A stretch of 32,004 nt of DNA from Betaproteobacteria bacterium (GCA_009925925.1 RFQA01000012.1:1-32004); one strand, 5' to 3'; numbered from the stretch's first letter, positions 9,215 to 19,886 are shown. Notes: generated from the sequence alone by a model not told the origin. Numbers and translations are program-made.

Positions 9215-9898
9215 ATGCAGTCGTCTTTGGCAGTCGCCGCTTTGTTGATGGGCCTCATGGGCGGACCCCATTGTCTTGCCATGTGCGGGGCGGCTTGTGC
9301 AGGCATCGGGCAGGCCGCAGGTGCCAACGGTACGCCAGCCATGCTGAGCTTTCAGGCGGGTAGGGTCATTGGGTATGCGGCGCTAGGGGCGCTGGCTGCC
9401 GCTTCGGTACAGGGCTTGGGTTGGCTCACCGTGCAATCCGCTGCGCTGCGGCCGGTCTGGTCCTTGTTGCACGTGGCGGCTACGGTTCTGGGGCTCGTCC
9501 TTCTGTTTACAGGCCGGCAACCTCTGTGGCTGCAAGCCGGTGCACGCAGCGTCTGGGCCCGCGTGCGCAAAGTCTCGGCGGGAGGTGCACTTGCGGCTCC
9601 CATGGGCTTGGGCGTGGTGTGGTCCCTGCTGCCTTGCGGATTGCTTTATTCCGCCTTGCTGCTGGCCTCCCTCTCAGGGGAACCGCTATCCGGCGCTGCG
9701 ACCATGGCCCTTTTTGCGCTGGGGTCCTCGCTCACCATGATGGCAGGCCCCTGGCTCTGGTTACGGTTTGGTCTGTCGCGCATGGGGGATGGCACTTGGG
9801 GTATACGCCTAGCCGGAGCGGCCTTGGCAGTGGCCTCGACGTGGGCTTTGTGGATGGGATTGGTGCACAATAAAGCACCATGGTGTGCCGTTATCTGA
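9215..9898 (+). CDS. sulfite exporter TauE/SafE (UreH/DsbD-like) family membrane protein
   Basis: 227 aa; MGLMGGPHCLAMCGAACAGIG and GVVWSLLPCGLLYSALLLA motifs; next to hemN as in many cbb3 loci. Confidence 0.88.
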   Translation: MQSSLAVAALLMGLMGGPHCLAMCGAACAGIGQAAGANGTPAMLSFQAGRVIGYAALGALAAASVQGLGWLTVQSAALRPVWSLLHVAATVLGLVLLFTGRQPLWLQAGARSVWARVRKVSAGGALAAPMGLGVVWSLLPCGLLYSALLLASLSGEPLSGAATMALFALGSSLTMMAGPWLWLRFGLSRMGDGTWGIRLAGAALAVASTWALWMGLVHNKAPWCAVI

Positions 9899-9961
9899 CA
9901 CTGAAAGACATCGTCTTCAGGCGGCCCATCGCCCACGCAGACCCAAGGAAAGTCCGCCTGC

Positions 9962-11041
9962 ATGCACGACCCCGCCAACCTGGATGAGAAGCTACGGATT
10001 GAAGACCTGCGCAGCTTCAATATCCTGGATACGCCAGCCGAACAGGCCTATGACGATGTGGTCAGCTTGGCCTCGTTCATTTGCGACACCCCCATCGCCC
10101 TGATTTCGCTGGTAGATGAAGACCGCCAATGGTTCAAGGCCCGACTGGGCTTAAGCGCCATGGAAACCCCACGTGGTCAGGCCTTTTGCGCCCATGCCAT
10201 CGTAGATCCTGACCGGGTCATGGAAGTGCCTGATGCATTGCAGGACGCGCGCTTTGTCGATAACCCGCTAGTGACCGGTGACCCCGGTATCCGTTTTTAT
10301 GCAGGTGCACCGCTGCTGACACCCTCCGGTGCCGCTCTTGGTACCGTTTGTGTGATTGACAAGGTGCCCCGCAAACTGACCGAGCGCCAATCAGAGGCCC
10401 TCCAGGCGCTCTCCCGTCAGGTGGTGCAGTTGTTGGCCTTGCGCCGCGCCAATGCAGAACTGGAGCTGGTAGCCAAAGCGCAAACATTGCGCCAGCAACA
10501 ACTTGAAAACCACCAGCGCCGCATCGAAGAGCTGAACCAGGATTTGCAGGAACAGACCCTTACTGATCCACTCACGGCCCTGAAGAATCGTCGTGCCTTT
10601 GACACGTTGTTGGCCAATGAGTTCGCGCGCTCTCAGCGTTCCAAATCGCCGCTGTGTCTATTGATGGTGGATGCGGATCACTTCAAAGCTTACAACGATT
10701 CATTCGGCCACGTGGCCGGAGATCAGGCTTTGATGTTTGTTTCGCTGGCCATCAAGAGCCAGGCCCGTGCCTATGACCACGTGGCCCGCTACGGTGGTGA
10801 GGAGTTTTGCGTCATCCTGCCCGATACCAAGCTCAACGAGGCGCTGGTGGTGGCTGAGCGCATTCGCGAATCCATCAAGAGCATCATTGGCCTGCGCCGG
10901 CCCATGACGGGCAGCATCGGTGTGGCGTATTCCGAAGGCGTTCCCAGCTCCAAGCGCTTGGTTGAACTTGCAGACCGTGCCATGTATCTCGCCAAGCAGG
11001 GCGGGCGTGACCGGGTGGAGGTATTCCTGCCCCCTGTCTGA
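9962..11041 (+). CDS. GAF-domain diguanylate cyclase
   Basis: GAF domain (FICDTPIALISLVDEDRQWFKARLGL) and GGDEF domain with GGEEF active site; RxxD I-site (RAYD) five residues upstream. Confidence 0.94.
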   Translation: MHDPANLDEKLRIEDLRSFNILDTPAEQAYDDVVSLASFICDTPIALISLVDEDRQWFKARLGLSAMETPRGQAFCAHAIVDPDRVMEVPDALQDARFVDNPLVTGDPGIRFYAGAPLLTPSGAALGTVCVIDKVPRKLTERQSEALQALSRQVVQLLALRRANAELELVAKAQTLRQQQLENHQRRIEELNQDLQEQTLTDPLTALKNRRAFDTLLANEFARSQRSKSPLCLLMVDADHFKAYNDSFGHVAGDQALMFVSLAIKSQARAYDHVARYGGEEFCVILPDTKLNEALVVAERIRESIKSIIGLRRPMTGSIGVAYSEGVPSSKRLVELADRAMYLAKQGGRDRVEVFLPPV

Positions 11042-11165
11042 CGCCACTACAGGGGCGAAGCAGGGCCGGGGCGATAGACCTGTGTCTGCTGAAATACATC
11101 AGCCGCTGCGCCTGACTCCATGTGTGTTTAGCGACAACCTGTTTAAGTCTGCAGCTTCAAGTGAC

Positions 11166-11990
11166 TCAAAGCGGGCGAATGCTGCCTTTGAGGATGACCG
11201 GGTTGTAATAGCGCAGAAAGGCCTTCCAAACGTCTCCCGAGCGCGCAGCACGCTCCAACGCTTCCAGCAATGCCGCCCTGTCTTGCGGAGTGAGCGAACT
11301 GTTGGAAATATAGACACCGCTAGTGCCCCATGGCAGCTCGTCAAGCGGCTCAATGCGAAGACGATCAAGTAAATCACGCACACGCTCGTCATCCTGTATG
11401 GCTCCGGCCAAGATGGTGGACGCCATGATGGTTGCGTGTGCACTGCCGGCCTTGAGCAACCGAGCTACTGATAAGGCGTCTACGTCCATGATTAACCTCC
11501 CTTGCTTTGCAAGTGAGGTCACCAAATCCTGGTACGCAGGGCCGTAGTCAAAACCTCGCACTAAAGCCACTTTCAACGTGGAGTCATCCTGCAGCTCCCG
11601 TAGCGTCTTGATGGTTGCGCGGTTGGACGACAGAGACAAAAGAGTGGGGCGGTTTTGTACGAGAGCCACGAAGGTGCCGAAAGCGTCGCGCTTTGGTGTC
11701 TTGCTGGCGGGTATCAGCAGGTCTGCACGACCAGTCTCAAACAATACTTCCAACCGCGCCCGAGGCACTTCATTGAAGGTGAAACTGCAGCCTTCTTTGT
11801 CGGTGAGGCTGCGCAAAAGTTCGGGGTAAATACCACTGATGCTTTCCCCGTCGATGATTACGCTCTGGCCGATCGGAGCCACCGGCACTTGAATCAACCG
11901 TGAGCACTTGGCATGGCTTGCTGATGCTCCAGAAACCCCAAGACTCAGACTTAAAAGTAGTGCGCGCAGGTTGGGACCGAATCCAAGCAT
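11166..11990 (-). CDS. transporter substrate-binding domain protein (periplasmic, PBP type II-like)
   Basis: 274 aa with signal peptide; PEVPRAR-like FNEVPRARLEVLFETGRADLLIPASKT core typical of orphan PBP-II proteins. Confidence 0.8.
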   Translation of the reverse strand: MLGFGPNLRALLLSLSLGVSGASASHAKCSRLIQVPVAPIGQSVIIDGESISGIYPELLRSLTDKEGCSFTFNEVPRARLEVLFETGRADLLIPASKTPKRDAFGTFVALVQNRPTLLSLSSNRATIKTLRELQDDSTLKVALVRGFDYGPAYQDLVTSLAKQGRLIMDVDALSVARLLKAGSAHATIMASTILAGAIQDDERVRDLLDRLRIEPLDELPWGTSGVYISNSSLTPQDRAALLEALERAARSGDVWKAFLRYYNPVILKGSIRPL

Positions 11991-12250
11991 GACAAGAAGA
12001 CTCCGAAGTATCTAAACGGGCTCAAGAATTTGACGATTCCAGTTTATTCGAGCTAGCGAGGTTGTCAGTGTTTTTCATCCACAAACAACTCCCCGCATGG
12101 GGGCACTGAGGGCAGTGGGCGCGCTGGAAGCTTGGCAAAGCGCGCGTGCATGTTTTTCGGTTGGATCTTCTAGTGGGAATTTAGACGAAGACTTGAGGGG
12201 CTTTGGGTCCCAAAGTGATTCAGGCTGACGTAGCCCTCTAAGATCCAAGC

Positions 12251-12808
12251 ATGCCAGAGGATGATCTTGACCCCATCGCGCGGTCCCGCGCCCAATGGCG
12301 CTGGCGAGGAGTGGACCGTCCCCCATTTGCTGACACCCCTTCCAAGGGACAGATTTCTGTCTGGGACTTTCCGCGCCCACCAGCGCTTGTTCGGGAGATC
12401 CGTGAGGTGGTTGTGCGCTGGGGGGGGTTAGAAGTGGCCCGCACAAGAGAGGCTTGGGCAGTCAGAGAGACCGCGCACCCGCCAACCTATTACCTTCCAC
12501 TTTCTGCCGTTCATCGTTCGCTACTGCGGCAGGCAGGCGGAGGGTCTTTTTGCGAATGGAAAGGCCCTGCCAGATATTGGGATCTGGTGGATGGAGGGCG
12601 TTGCTTGTCGAAGGTTGCTTGGAGCTACCCGCAACCGCTGGCTGGTGCGGAGCTCCTGGCAGATTGCATCGCTTTTTACGCTCACGAACTGGCTTGCACA
12701 GTGGGCGGCGCCAAGGTGTCGGCACAACCTGGAGGTTTTTATGGCGGATGGATCACACCTGATTTAGCGGGACCCTTCAAGGGCGAATCAGGCAGTAGCG
12801 GCTGGTAG
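12251..12808 (+). CDS. DUF427 domain-containing protein
   Basis: 185 aa; ETAHPPTYYLP, GSFCEWKGPARYWDL, VSAQPGGFYGGWITPDLAGPFKG match DUF427 signatures. Confidence 0.9.
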   Translation: MPEDDLDPIARSRAQWRWRGVDRPPFADTPSKGQISVWDFPRPPALVREIREVVVRWGGLEVARTREAWAVRETAHPPTYYLPLSAVHRSLLRQAGGGSFCEWKGPARYWDLVDGGRCLSKVAWSYPQPLAGAELLADCIAFYAHELACTVGGAKVSAQPGGFYGGWITPDLAGPFKGESGSSGW

Positions 12809-13006
12809 TCGCGAAAGCTGAAAACCAGTCCTAAGTTTTCCCTGCAAAGGGAGCATCCCAGCAGCGGGTAGCCAACCCTCTCATCGTCGGGGTTGCATTG
12901 AAGTTAGATCGCGCAGAAAGGCTTTCAGGCCAAAGATATAAACTGGCTTTTGGAGCCACGGCCCACTTGGGGCACGCATTGCACTTGGTATTCTGCAGGG
13001 AGTTCT

Positions 13007-14464
13007 ATGAGCGAACATTTTGATGTGCTGATTGTCGGCGCGGGAATTTCAGGTATCGGCATGGCGTGCCATTTGCAGAAGGAATCTCCGGGAAAGCGAT
13101 ACGCCATCCTCGAGCGACGCAACACGATTGGTGGCACTTGGGATCTGTTTCGCTACCCTGGAGTGCGTTCTGATTCCGATATGTTTTCGTTCGCCTATGC
13201 CTTTCGGCCGTGGATGTCACCCAAGGTGCTGTCTGAAGGCCGGCTGGTGCGTGAATATGTCAAAGAGACCGCGCAGGAATATGGCGTCGACCGCCATATC
13301 CGCTTCGGTCTGAAGATCCTCCAGGCCGCTTGGTCCAGCGATCAGAATCAATGGACGATCACTGCCGTGCAGGAAGCTACTGGCGAAAGCCGTACCTACA
13401 CCTGTCGCTTTTTCATAAGTTGTACCGGGTATTACGATTACGACCAGGGGCACCTCCCTGCATTCCCCGGTGCAGAGCGCTTCAAGGGGCAAACCATTCA
13501 TCCGCAGTTCTGGCCCGAAAACCTGGACTATCGCGACAAGCGGGTCGTCGTGATCGGCAGTGGCGCCACGGCGGTCACGATCGTTCCGGCCATGGCGGCT
13601 GAAGCTGCGCACGTCACCATGTTGCAGCGCACACCCACCTACTACTTCATCGCACCCACGTTAGAAAAAGCGATTGCGCGGTTAGGACGGGTCCTGCCGC
13701 AACGCTGGATTTACGGCGCCTTGCGTACTTCCTATATCGCTTTGCAGCGCGCTCTGTACAAGGGCGCCAAACGCTGGCCCGACGCCATGCGAAGGTTCAT
13801 GTTGCGACCGATCCAGAAAACCCTGGGGGATACGGTGGACATGCGCCACTTCACACCCAGCTACAACCCGTGGGACCAGCGCATGTGTGTGGTGCCTGAT
13901 GGTGACCTCTTCAAAGCCATCAAGTCGGGCAAGGCCTCTATCGTCACCGACGAAATTGCCACGTTTACCGAGAATGGCATTCTGCTCAAGTCAGGGGAGT
14001 CGTTGGATGCGGACATCGTGGTGACTGCAACCGGCATACGCCTCAAAACCTTCGGCGGTATGGAAATCACCTTGGATGGCGTACCGGTGGCGACCCACCA
14101 GCGGCTGAGCTATCGCGCAGTGCTGATGCAGGACCTGCCGAACTTGGCCTTCATTTTTGGCTACACCAATGCTTCGTGGACGCTCAAAGCGGATATCGCT
14201 TCACGCTACGTCTGCCGGCTGCTCAACTACATGGATGCCAAGGGCGTCGCACGTGCAACGCCCCGCGCTCCCTCCGGAGAATTGGGCGATGGCAATGTGA
14301 TGAGTTCACTGACCTCGGGCTACATTCTGCGGGACGTGAACGAACTGCCGCGTCAGGGCCGCAGTGGCCCCTGGCGCGTAACGCATGCTTATGAAGTAGA
14401 CAAAACCTTGCTCCTGAACCAGCCGATTGATGATGGCGCGTTGGAATTCGTGCGGCAAGATTAA
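13007..14464 (+). CDS. flavin-containing / Baeyer-Villiger-type monooxygenase
   Basis: MSEHFDVLIVGAGISGIGMACHL (FAD GxGxxG), GGTWDLFRYPGVRSDSD, second Rossmann motif VVVIGSGATAVTIVPAM; start chosen at 13007 with GCAGGG upstream instead of 12950. Confidence 0.93.
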   Translation: MSEHFDVLIVGAGISGIGMACHLQKESPGKRYAILERRNTIGGTWDLFRYPGVRSDSDMFSFAYAFRPWMSPKVLSEGRLVREYVKETAQEYGVDRHIRFGLKILQAAWSSDQNQWTITAVQEATGESRTYTCRFFISCTGYYDYDQGHLPAFPGAERFKGQTIHPQFWPENLDYRDKRVVVIGSGATAVTIVPAMAAEAAHVTMLQRTPTYYFIAPTLEKAIARLGRVLPQRWIYGALRTSYIALQRALYKGAKRWPDAMRRFMLRPIQKTLGDTVDMRHFTPSYNPWDQRMCVVPDGDLFKAIKSGKASIVTDEIATFTENGILLKSGESLDADIVVTATGIRLKTFGGMEITLDGVPVATHQRLSYRAVLMQDLPNLAFIFGYTNASWTLKADIASRYVCRLLNYMDAKGVARATPRAPSGELGDGNVMSSLTSGYILRDVNELPRQGRSGPWRVTHAYEVDKTLLLNQPIDDGALEFVRQD

Positions 14465-15384
14465 GCTGGCAGCGTTTTCGCAAACTTCATGAAATCTTGG
14501 GCGGTTTGGGCGGGTGCTTCCAGCATGGGCAGGTGCCCTATGCCCTGCATGACGATGGTCTGATGCCGGGGGAGTAGCTGCTCCTGAACCTGGGATGCGG
14601 CCGGGTTCAAGATGCCATCCTCCGCCCCCCACACAATCAACGCCGGAGTTGGCAATGTGGTGTAGCGGGTTTCCAGCATGGGCGAATGTTGGCTAAGGTC
14701 TTTGATGATTTCGCTATGCAAGGGGTAGTCCGCGATCGCGCGAGCACCCAACGTGCGCTTCAAAAAGCCGGGGAAGTAGGGAGGCCGTGCCATGGTGGCG
14801 CGGATCAACCGTGCCACATCAGCTTGGCTGCGTAGCAACAGGGGTGATTCACCCGTGGCGAGGTAGTGCTGCAGCATGGGTGAGTCGTGTGCCGTGGCCG
14901 TGCCTGCAGCATCCAGGAGCCAGAGTGCCTTGACCTGATCGGGGTATCGCGCGGCATATTCGCAGGCAATGAAACCGCCCATCGAGTTGCCACCGAAAAT
15001 CATTTTTTGTACCCCCAAGGCCTGAAAGAACGCATGCAGGCGCTCCACCTGATCGGCCATGCGATACCGTGCTGCTGGGTTACGTGTAGCGTCGCCAAAC
15101 CCCGGCAGGTCTGGCTGTATCACCCGGAAATGCGGGGTCAAAAACCGCGCCATGCGCGTGAAGTTGTCCTTGTCGCCTCCAAAGCCGTGCACGAGTACAA
15201 GCACCTCGCCTTGGCCGCCTTCCAGGTAGGGGATGTCAAAGCCTGCAATCGCTTGAGACTTGAGCACCAACCCGCTGCGCTTGCGCTCCAGCGCCAAACC
15301 CCAGCGCGACGCCATATCGGGCTGCAACTGGGTAAACACCCAGAGGCCCACAACAATCAAAAGTAGCGTGTAGACAATTGCCAT
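14461..15384 (-). CDS. alpha/beta hydrolase
   Basis: 307 aa; N-terminal TM, LVHGFGGDKDNF oxyanion motif, GNSMGG nucleophile elbow, GIGHLPMLEAP catalytic His region. Confidence 0.92.
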   Translation of the reverse strand: MAIVYTLLLIVVGLWVFTQLQPDMASRWGLALERKRSGLVLKSQAIAGFDIPYLEGGQGEVLVLVHGFGGDKDNFTRMARFLTPHFRVIQPDLPGFGDATRNPAARYRMADQVERLHAFFQALGVQKMIFGGNSMGGFIACEYAARYPDQVKALWLLDAAGTATAHDSPMLQHYLATGESPLLLRSQADVARLIRATMARPPYFPGFLKRTLGARAIADYPLHSEIIKDLSQHSPMLETRYTTLPTPALIVWGAEDGILNPAASQVQEQLLPRHQTIVMQGIGHLPMLEAPAQTAQDFMKFAKTLPA

Positions 15385-15560
15385 GTGCAGACCCTTTTCA
15401 CAAAAGAGATTTCAACAAAGAAATACACACGATCAAGGATACCTAGAGATGCGACGGCTGTTGCCTCAAATGATCCGGTCAAAGAATGGTTGTGTTTAGC
15501 TTGGAAGTTTGCAGGTGTTTACGTTAGATTCAAGGCCCTGCAATCCAAACTGGATACACC

Positions 15561-16343
15561 ATGGATTTGAAAAAGCGCCTTTGTCACGCCTTGGGAATGC
15601 TGGCCTTGTTCCTAACGACAGGGAATGCAATTGCTCAAACTTTGGTGGTAGTGGCTGACACCTGGTGCCCTTACAACTGTGAGCCCACCGCAAAGAAGCC
15701 CGGTTATGTGGTTGAGCTCTTGAAATCTGCGTTTGCGACCAAGGGGCAGTCTGTCAGTTATCGGGTGATACCTTGGACGCGTGCTCTATTGGATGCCCAG
15801 TCTGGCAAAGTGACAGCGGTCATTGCTGCCAACGCAAAAGAAGCGGGAGAACATCAGCTTGCCATAGGCAGCGAGCCTATCGGGGTGGCAAAGGGTTGCG
15901 TCTTTGTACCGGCTTCGAGTCCGTTCAAGTACCGTTCGATTCAAGACCTCGACGGTTTGACCCGCGTCGGAGTCGTCGGGGGTAACGCGTACCAAAATGA
16001 TTTTGGTGAATGGTTAAGCAGAGCCGAAAATCGTCCAAAAACACACGAAGTTTTCGCGGACAACCCCAGCGAGCGACGTGCCGAGATGATGATTCGGGGA
16101 CGGATCGATGGCGTTTTTGAGGACTACACAGAGATGGCCTATGTCCTATCCACGAAAGGGCTGCAGAACCAAATCGTGTCCGCTGGTTGTCAAAGCCCGA
16201 GTCCCTTGTATGTGGGCTTCAGCAAAAAGCACCCGCACGCTCAGGATTTGGTGGCCACTTTAGACACGGAAATTCGCAGGATGCGCAAGGTTGGCTCCCT
16301 CAAAGATTTGCTCATGTCCTATGGGCTTGATGACTGGAAATAG
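15561..16343 (+). CDS. transporter substrate-binding domain protein (periplasmic, PBP type II)
   Basis: 260 aa with signal peptide; LVVVADTWCPYNCEP...PGYVVELLKSAFATKGQSVSYRVIPWTRAL. Confidence 0.87.
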   Translation: MDLKKRLCHALGMLALFLTTGNAIAQTLVVVADTWCPYNCEPTAKKPGYVVELLKSAFATKGQSVSYRVIPWTRALLDAQSGKVTAVIAANAKEAGEHQLAIGSEPIGVAKGCVFVPASSPFKYRSIQDLDGLTRVGVVGGNAYQNDFGEWLSRAENRPKTHEVFADNPSERRAEMMIRGRIDGVFEDYTEMAYVLSTKGLQNQIVSAGCQSPSPLYVGFSKKHPHAQDLVATLDTEIRRMRKVGSLKDLLMSYGLDDWK

Positions 16344-16882
16344 CCTCCTACGTGCATTCCCCCAGTTTGAGAGCAGGGCGAGACGATCACCTGTCAACGT
16401 TCGAAGACAGTTTCTTGAATTGAAGGACCTTGTTTTGCGCTTTAGTTCAGTTGGTTGAACTAACAGAGAGAACAGGCTTATCCGGTCATGTAAGCGAATT
16501 CTGTATTTGGGTAGGGCGTCCAAATTCACGAAAAATTGCGCCGGGTGGACAGCTGCGTACGGCCAGTTGCGGGCCTTGGTGAAGGTCTGCTCTAGGGCGC
16601 CTGAATTCAATCAGCGGGCTTCGGCTCTGAGTTTCCAGTCGCTCAGGAGCCAATACAGTCGCCCAATGTCGGCTACCAAGGACTTCTAAAAGCTCCCCAT
16701 CCAAAGTGAGACGCTCATCATGGGCTCACGGCCAACTTTCGTTTGGATCCTAGAGCCGCCCATTTTGGGCATCAGAACTTGAAAAGTTGCTGCTATTTCC
16801 TACACGGAACGCCACAATTTGACTTCATATTTCCAAAGTGAATGTCGAGGGCCAAGCGCCCCCTGGCAGGTAGAGGGGAGCA

Positions 16883-19207
16883 ATGGTCACTGAATCAAAC
16901 ACAAATAGGACCAAAAAGACGGCACTGGCGTTGGCCACCGCCGTAGTCGTAGTTGCCTGTTGGTTGCAAGTTCGACTTCGTCCAGACGCTGAATATGCGC
17001 TCTTTTTCGAAAATGTCCATTGGACGTTAGCTTTTTCTGTCAGCGCTTGGCTAGCATGGTGCGGATATCGGGAGGCCGGGGCAGAGTTGGCAGCAGCCAA
17101 ACGACATCAATTCCTTGGCTTACTGTGCCTCGGCATTGGGCAAGTAGTTTGGGACGTACAGACATACGCAGATTGGACGCCTTTCCCGGGGCCATCAGAT
17201 TTTTTCTTCTTTCCTTCCACGTTCTTCTTTCTCACAGGATTTTTGGCACTGGTTCATCGAAACAGGTGGATGCTGGTGTTTACCGACGTGATAGGTTTTG
17301 CGCTGGGCTCTGCGATATTGACATTAACGTTGTATCTCTCTGTGGCGGGAGAAAGCCACGCGTTTCAATTGTTTGTTTTGTGCAGCTATCCGGTCGGCAT
17401 GCTCAGCGCGGCAGCCTGCTTTGTGGTCTTACAACTTCACGATCGGCAAAGGTGGCTCGCGGGCTCTCTCTTGTTGTGTATCGGAATTTGTGCGCTCGGT
17501 TTGACATGGATGTCTTGGAATTTGGGGCAGCTCAGAGGTAAACAGCAAATTGGAACTATCACGAATCTGACGTTTTCGCTTTCCTCACTGTTGATTGGCT
17601 GGGCCAGTTATGTTTGGCGAAGTTGTGTGGACACATCAGCCAGCTATGACCGTCTATGTGAGGGGGTCTTGCGCCAACTGCCGCTGGTTATGGTTGCACT
17701 TACGACCACAACTCTAGGACTACTGGTGGTTGGTGGGAGTGTTCCCTCCATGTTGCGGCTACCTTTGGTGTGGGCTGCCTTTCTGGTTTTGATATTCGCC
17801 GTCTACCGGCAGACGAGATTGCTGAGCGAAAGAGATCGACTTTTAGCGGCGGAGCGGGGGGTGCTGGAGAGTCAAGCAAAGCTTCAGCATTTGGCGCACC
17901 ACGACCCGCTCACGGGGCTTCCTAACCTCACCCTATTACGTGACCGGGTCAATCAAGCAATGGAAACATCCAGCAGGCATGACACCAAGCTTGCGTTGAT
18001 GTTTATCGATCTGGATAGCTTTAAAGAGGTTAACGACACACTGGGGCATGATGCCGGAGATGCACTGTTATGCGCCATTTCCGATCGATTTCAGTCACTG
18101 CTGCGTTCGACCGACACCGTGAGTCGCCAGGGAGGAGACGAGTTTTCGATCGTGCTTCACGACGTACACAACCTAACGCAAGTCTCTAATGTCGCAGAGA
18201 AGCTCATTGGGCTTGCCAACGGATATATCGCAATTCACCAACAGGAGGTATCCATGTCGTTTTCGGTTGGCATTGCTATTTTTCCGGATGATGCGTGCGA
18301 CTTTGCCGGGCTGATGCGTTGTGCCGACACTGCCATGTACAAGGCCAAGTCTGCTGGAGGGCACACTTATCGCTTTTACGATGCCAAGATGAATGAAGAG
18401 GCTGCAACTCGAATGCGCATTCGCTCCTGCTTGGCACGTGCCATAGAGAGGAGCGAGTTGACTCTGTTTTGGCAGGCGCAAGTGGATTTATCCAATGAGC
18501 GTGTTAGCGGTGTGGAGGCTTTGGTACGCTGGCATAACCCTGAGCTCGGGCGGGTATCGCCGGCCACCTTCATACCGGTTGCAGAATCAAATGGGCTCAT
18601 TATTCCTATTGGGAGCTGGATTCTTCAAACAGCCTGCAGTCAGGCAGCAGAGTGGGTCAATGAAGGAATCCAATTTTGCTCAATATCTGTGAACATATCC
18701 ATGTTGCAGTTCGCCCGTGGACACATCGAGCACCAAGTGGTAGATGCCTTGCGCAAATCTGGTCTACCACCGTCACGGTTGAAGTTGGAGATTACCGAAT
18801 CGGTTTTGATGCACGATAAAGATATGGTGCTTGAGACGGTCAATCGCCTGGTACAGCTGGGCGTTCAATTGTCTATTGACGACTTTGGTACCGGCTATTC
18901 AAGCCTTGCTTATGTGCAACGCCTGAGGGTCGACTCCATCAAGATCGATCAGTCCTTTGTTCGAGGACTGCCGGGCAGTGCCGGTTCATGCGCTATTGTC
19001 AAAGCCATCATTGATATGGCCAAAGCCATGGATTTGGGCGTGGTTGCAGAAGGAGTGGAGACACAGGAACAGTCTGATTGGCTGCGTAAAAACGGTTGCG
19101 GCATTGCTCAAGGCTACCTCTTTTCAAAACCTCTAGGCGCTTCAGATTTTGTGAGGTTGATGCGTTCACGAGACCTGGGTTCTGATCGAAACATCAGGGC
19201 AGCATGA
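16883..19207 (+). CDS. membrane-bound GGDEF-EAL protein (c-di-GMP signalling)
   Basis: 774 aa; multi-TM N-terminus, GGDEF with RxxD I-site (RSTDTVSRQGGDEF), EAL domain with EALVRW and DDFGTGYSS. Confidence 0.95.
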   Translation: MVTESNTNRTKKTALALATAVVVVACWLQVRLRPDAEYALFFENVHWTLAFSVSAWLAWCGYREAGAELAAAKRHQFLGLLCLGIGQVVWDVQTYADWTPFPGPSDFFFFPSTFFFLTGFLALVHRNRWMLVFTDVIGFALGSAILTLTLYLSVAGESHAFQLFVLCSYPVGMLSAAACFVVLQLHDRQRWLAGSLLLCIGICALGLTWMSWNLGQLRGKQQIGTITNLTFSLSSLLIGWASYVWRSCVDTSASYDRLCEGVLRQLPLVMVALTTTTLGLLVVGGSVPSMLRLPLVWAAFLVLIFAVYRQTRLLSERDRLLAAERGVLESQAKLQHLAHHDPLTGLPNLTLLRDRVNQAMETSSRHDTKLALMFIDLDSFKEVNDTLGHDAGDALLCAISDRFQSLLRSTDTVSRQGGDEFSIVLHDVHNLTQVSNVAEKLIGLANGYIAIHQQEVSMSFSVGIAIFPDDACDFAGLMRCADTAMYKAKSAGGHTYRFYDAKMNEEAATRMRIRSCLARAIERSELTLFWQAQVDLSNERVSGVEALVRWHNPELGRVSPATFIPVAESNGLIIPIGSWILQTACSQAAEWVNEGIQFCSISVNISMLQFARGHIEHQVVDALRKSGLPPSRLKLEITESVLMHDKDMVLETVNRLVQLGVQLSIDDFGTGYSSLAYVQRLRVDSIKIDQSFVRGLPGSAGSCAIVKAIIDMAKAMDLGVVAEGVETQEQSDWLRKNGCGIAQGYLFSKPLGASDFVRLMRSRDLGSDRNIRAA

Positions 19208-19424
19208 AGGGACAACGGACTTGCTTGATCTTCGGTGCCCTGACTGGATGTTGCCCCAAAAAACGGTCAACTCCGAAGGACCGTTTCGCATGACACGTTG
19301 TACTTCGAATCGATAACCCAGAGCAAGATCGAAGCTCCACAATTTGGGCAAAAAGAATGGCTTTGGATGAAAGCAGGGCTGTTTTAGTCGACGAAAATTT
19401 GAATTCACTGACGCGAAAAACACT

Positions 19425-19886
19425 ATGCCATCTTCGTTTGACGAGCGATTCGAAAACTCATTTGGAACGGTGGCATTTATCGCTAACCGGCACATCGTTG
19501 ATCACTTGCGCAGACTGTGTGTGGAACTGAAAATGGACTTCGAGTCTGTATATGTCTGGGGTTTGGTTGCCCACTTGAGCGCAATCAAGTTTTTCGGCTC
19601 CGGTGGAGATTCAGCTCAGATTTCAGCCACAGGTAGGGTGCCTAAAGAATCTTTACAGGGAGTGCGCCTTTCGGATTTGACCGAAATATCTGGTTTGCCC
19701 AGAGAGACCCTGCGGCGCAAGCTCGAGGCCCTACAAACTGCAAAAAAACTTGCGCGAGATGAAAAAGGCTTATGGACATTGCACCCGGACGGGATAGACG
19801 CCCATACCAAAGAATTCACCAAAGAAACTGTGCAAAAGTTGCTCAGGGCAGCGCACGATATAGAGCAAGTTTTGTTACGCGACTGA
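19425..19886 (+). CDS. small winged-helix/HTH protein of unknown function
   Basis: 153 aa; HTH-like LSDLTEISGLPRETLRRKLEALQTAKKLARDEKGLWTL. Confidence 0.7.
   Translation: MPSSFDERFENSFGTVAFIANRHIVDHLRRLCVELKMDFESVYVWGLVAHLSAIKFFGSGGDSAQISATGRVPKESLQGVRLSDLTEISGLPRETLRRKLEALQTAKKLARDEKGLWTLHPDGIDAHTKEFTKETVQKLLRAAHDIEQVLLRD

Noticed and set aside
11031-11055. Possible terminator CCCCTGT...ACAGGGG after the GAF-GGDEF gene
   Set aside because: 7-bp stem with 11-nt loop but no T-tract; too weak to list as a terminator.
11207-12930. Shared GCGCAGAAAGGC string at about 11211 and 12911
   Set aside because: A 12-nt match is expected by chance many times in a 32-kb window; no extended similarity.
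16260-16610. 116-aa minus-strand ORF in the gap before the GGDEF-EAL gene
   Set aside because: Overlaps the 3' end of the PBP gene, no motif; probably chance, though the gap itself may hold a decayed repeat.
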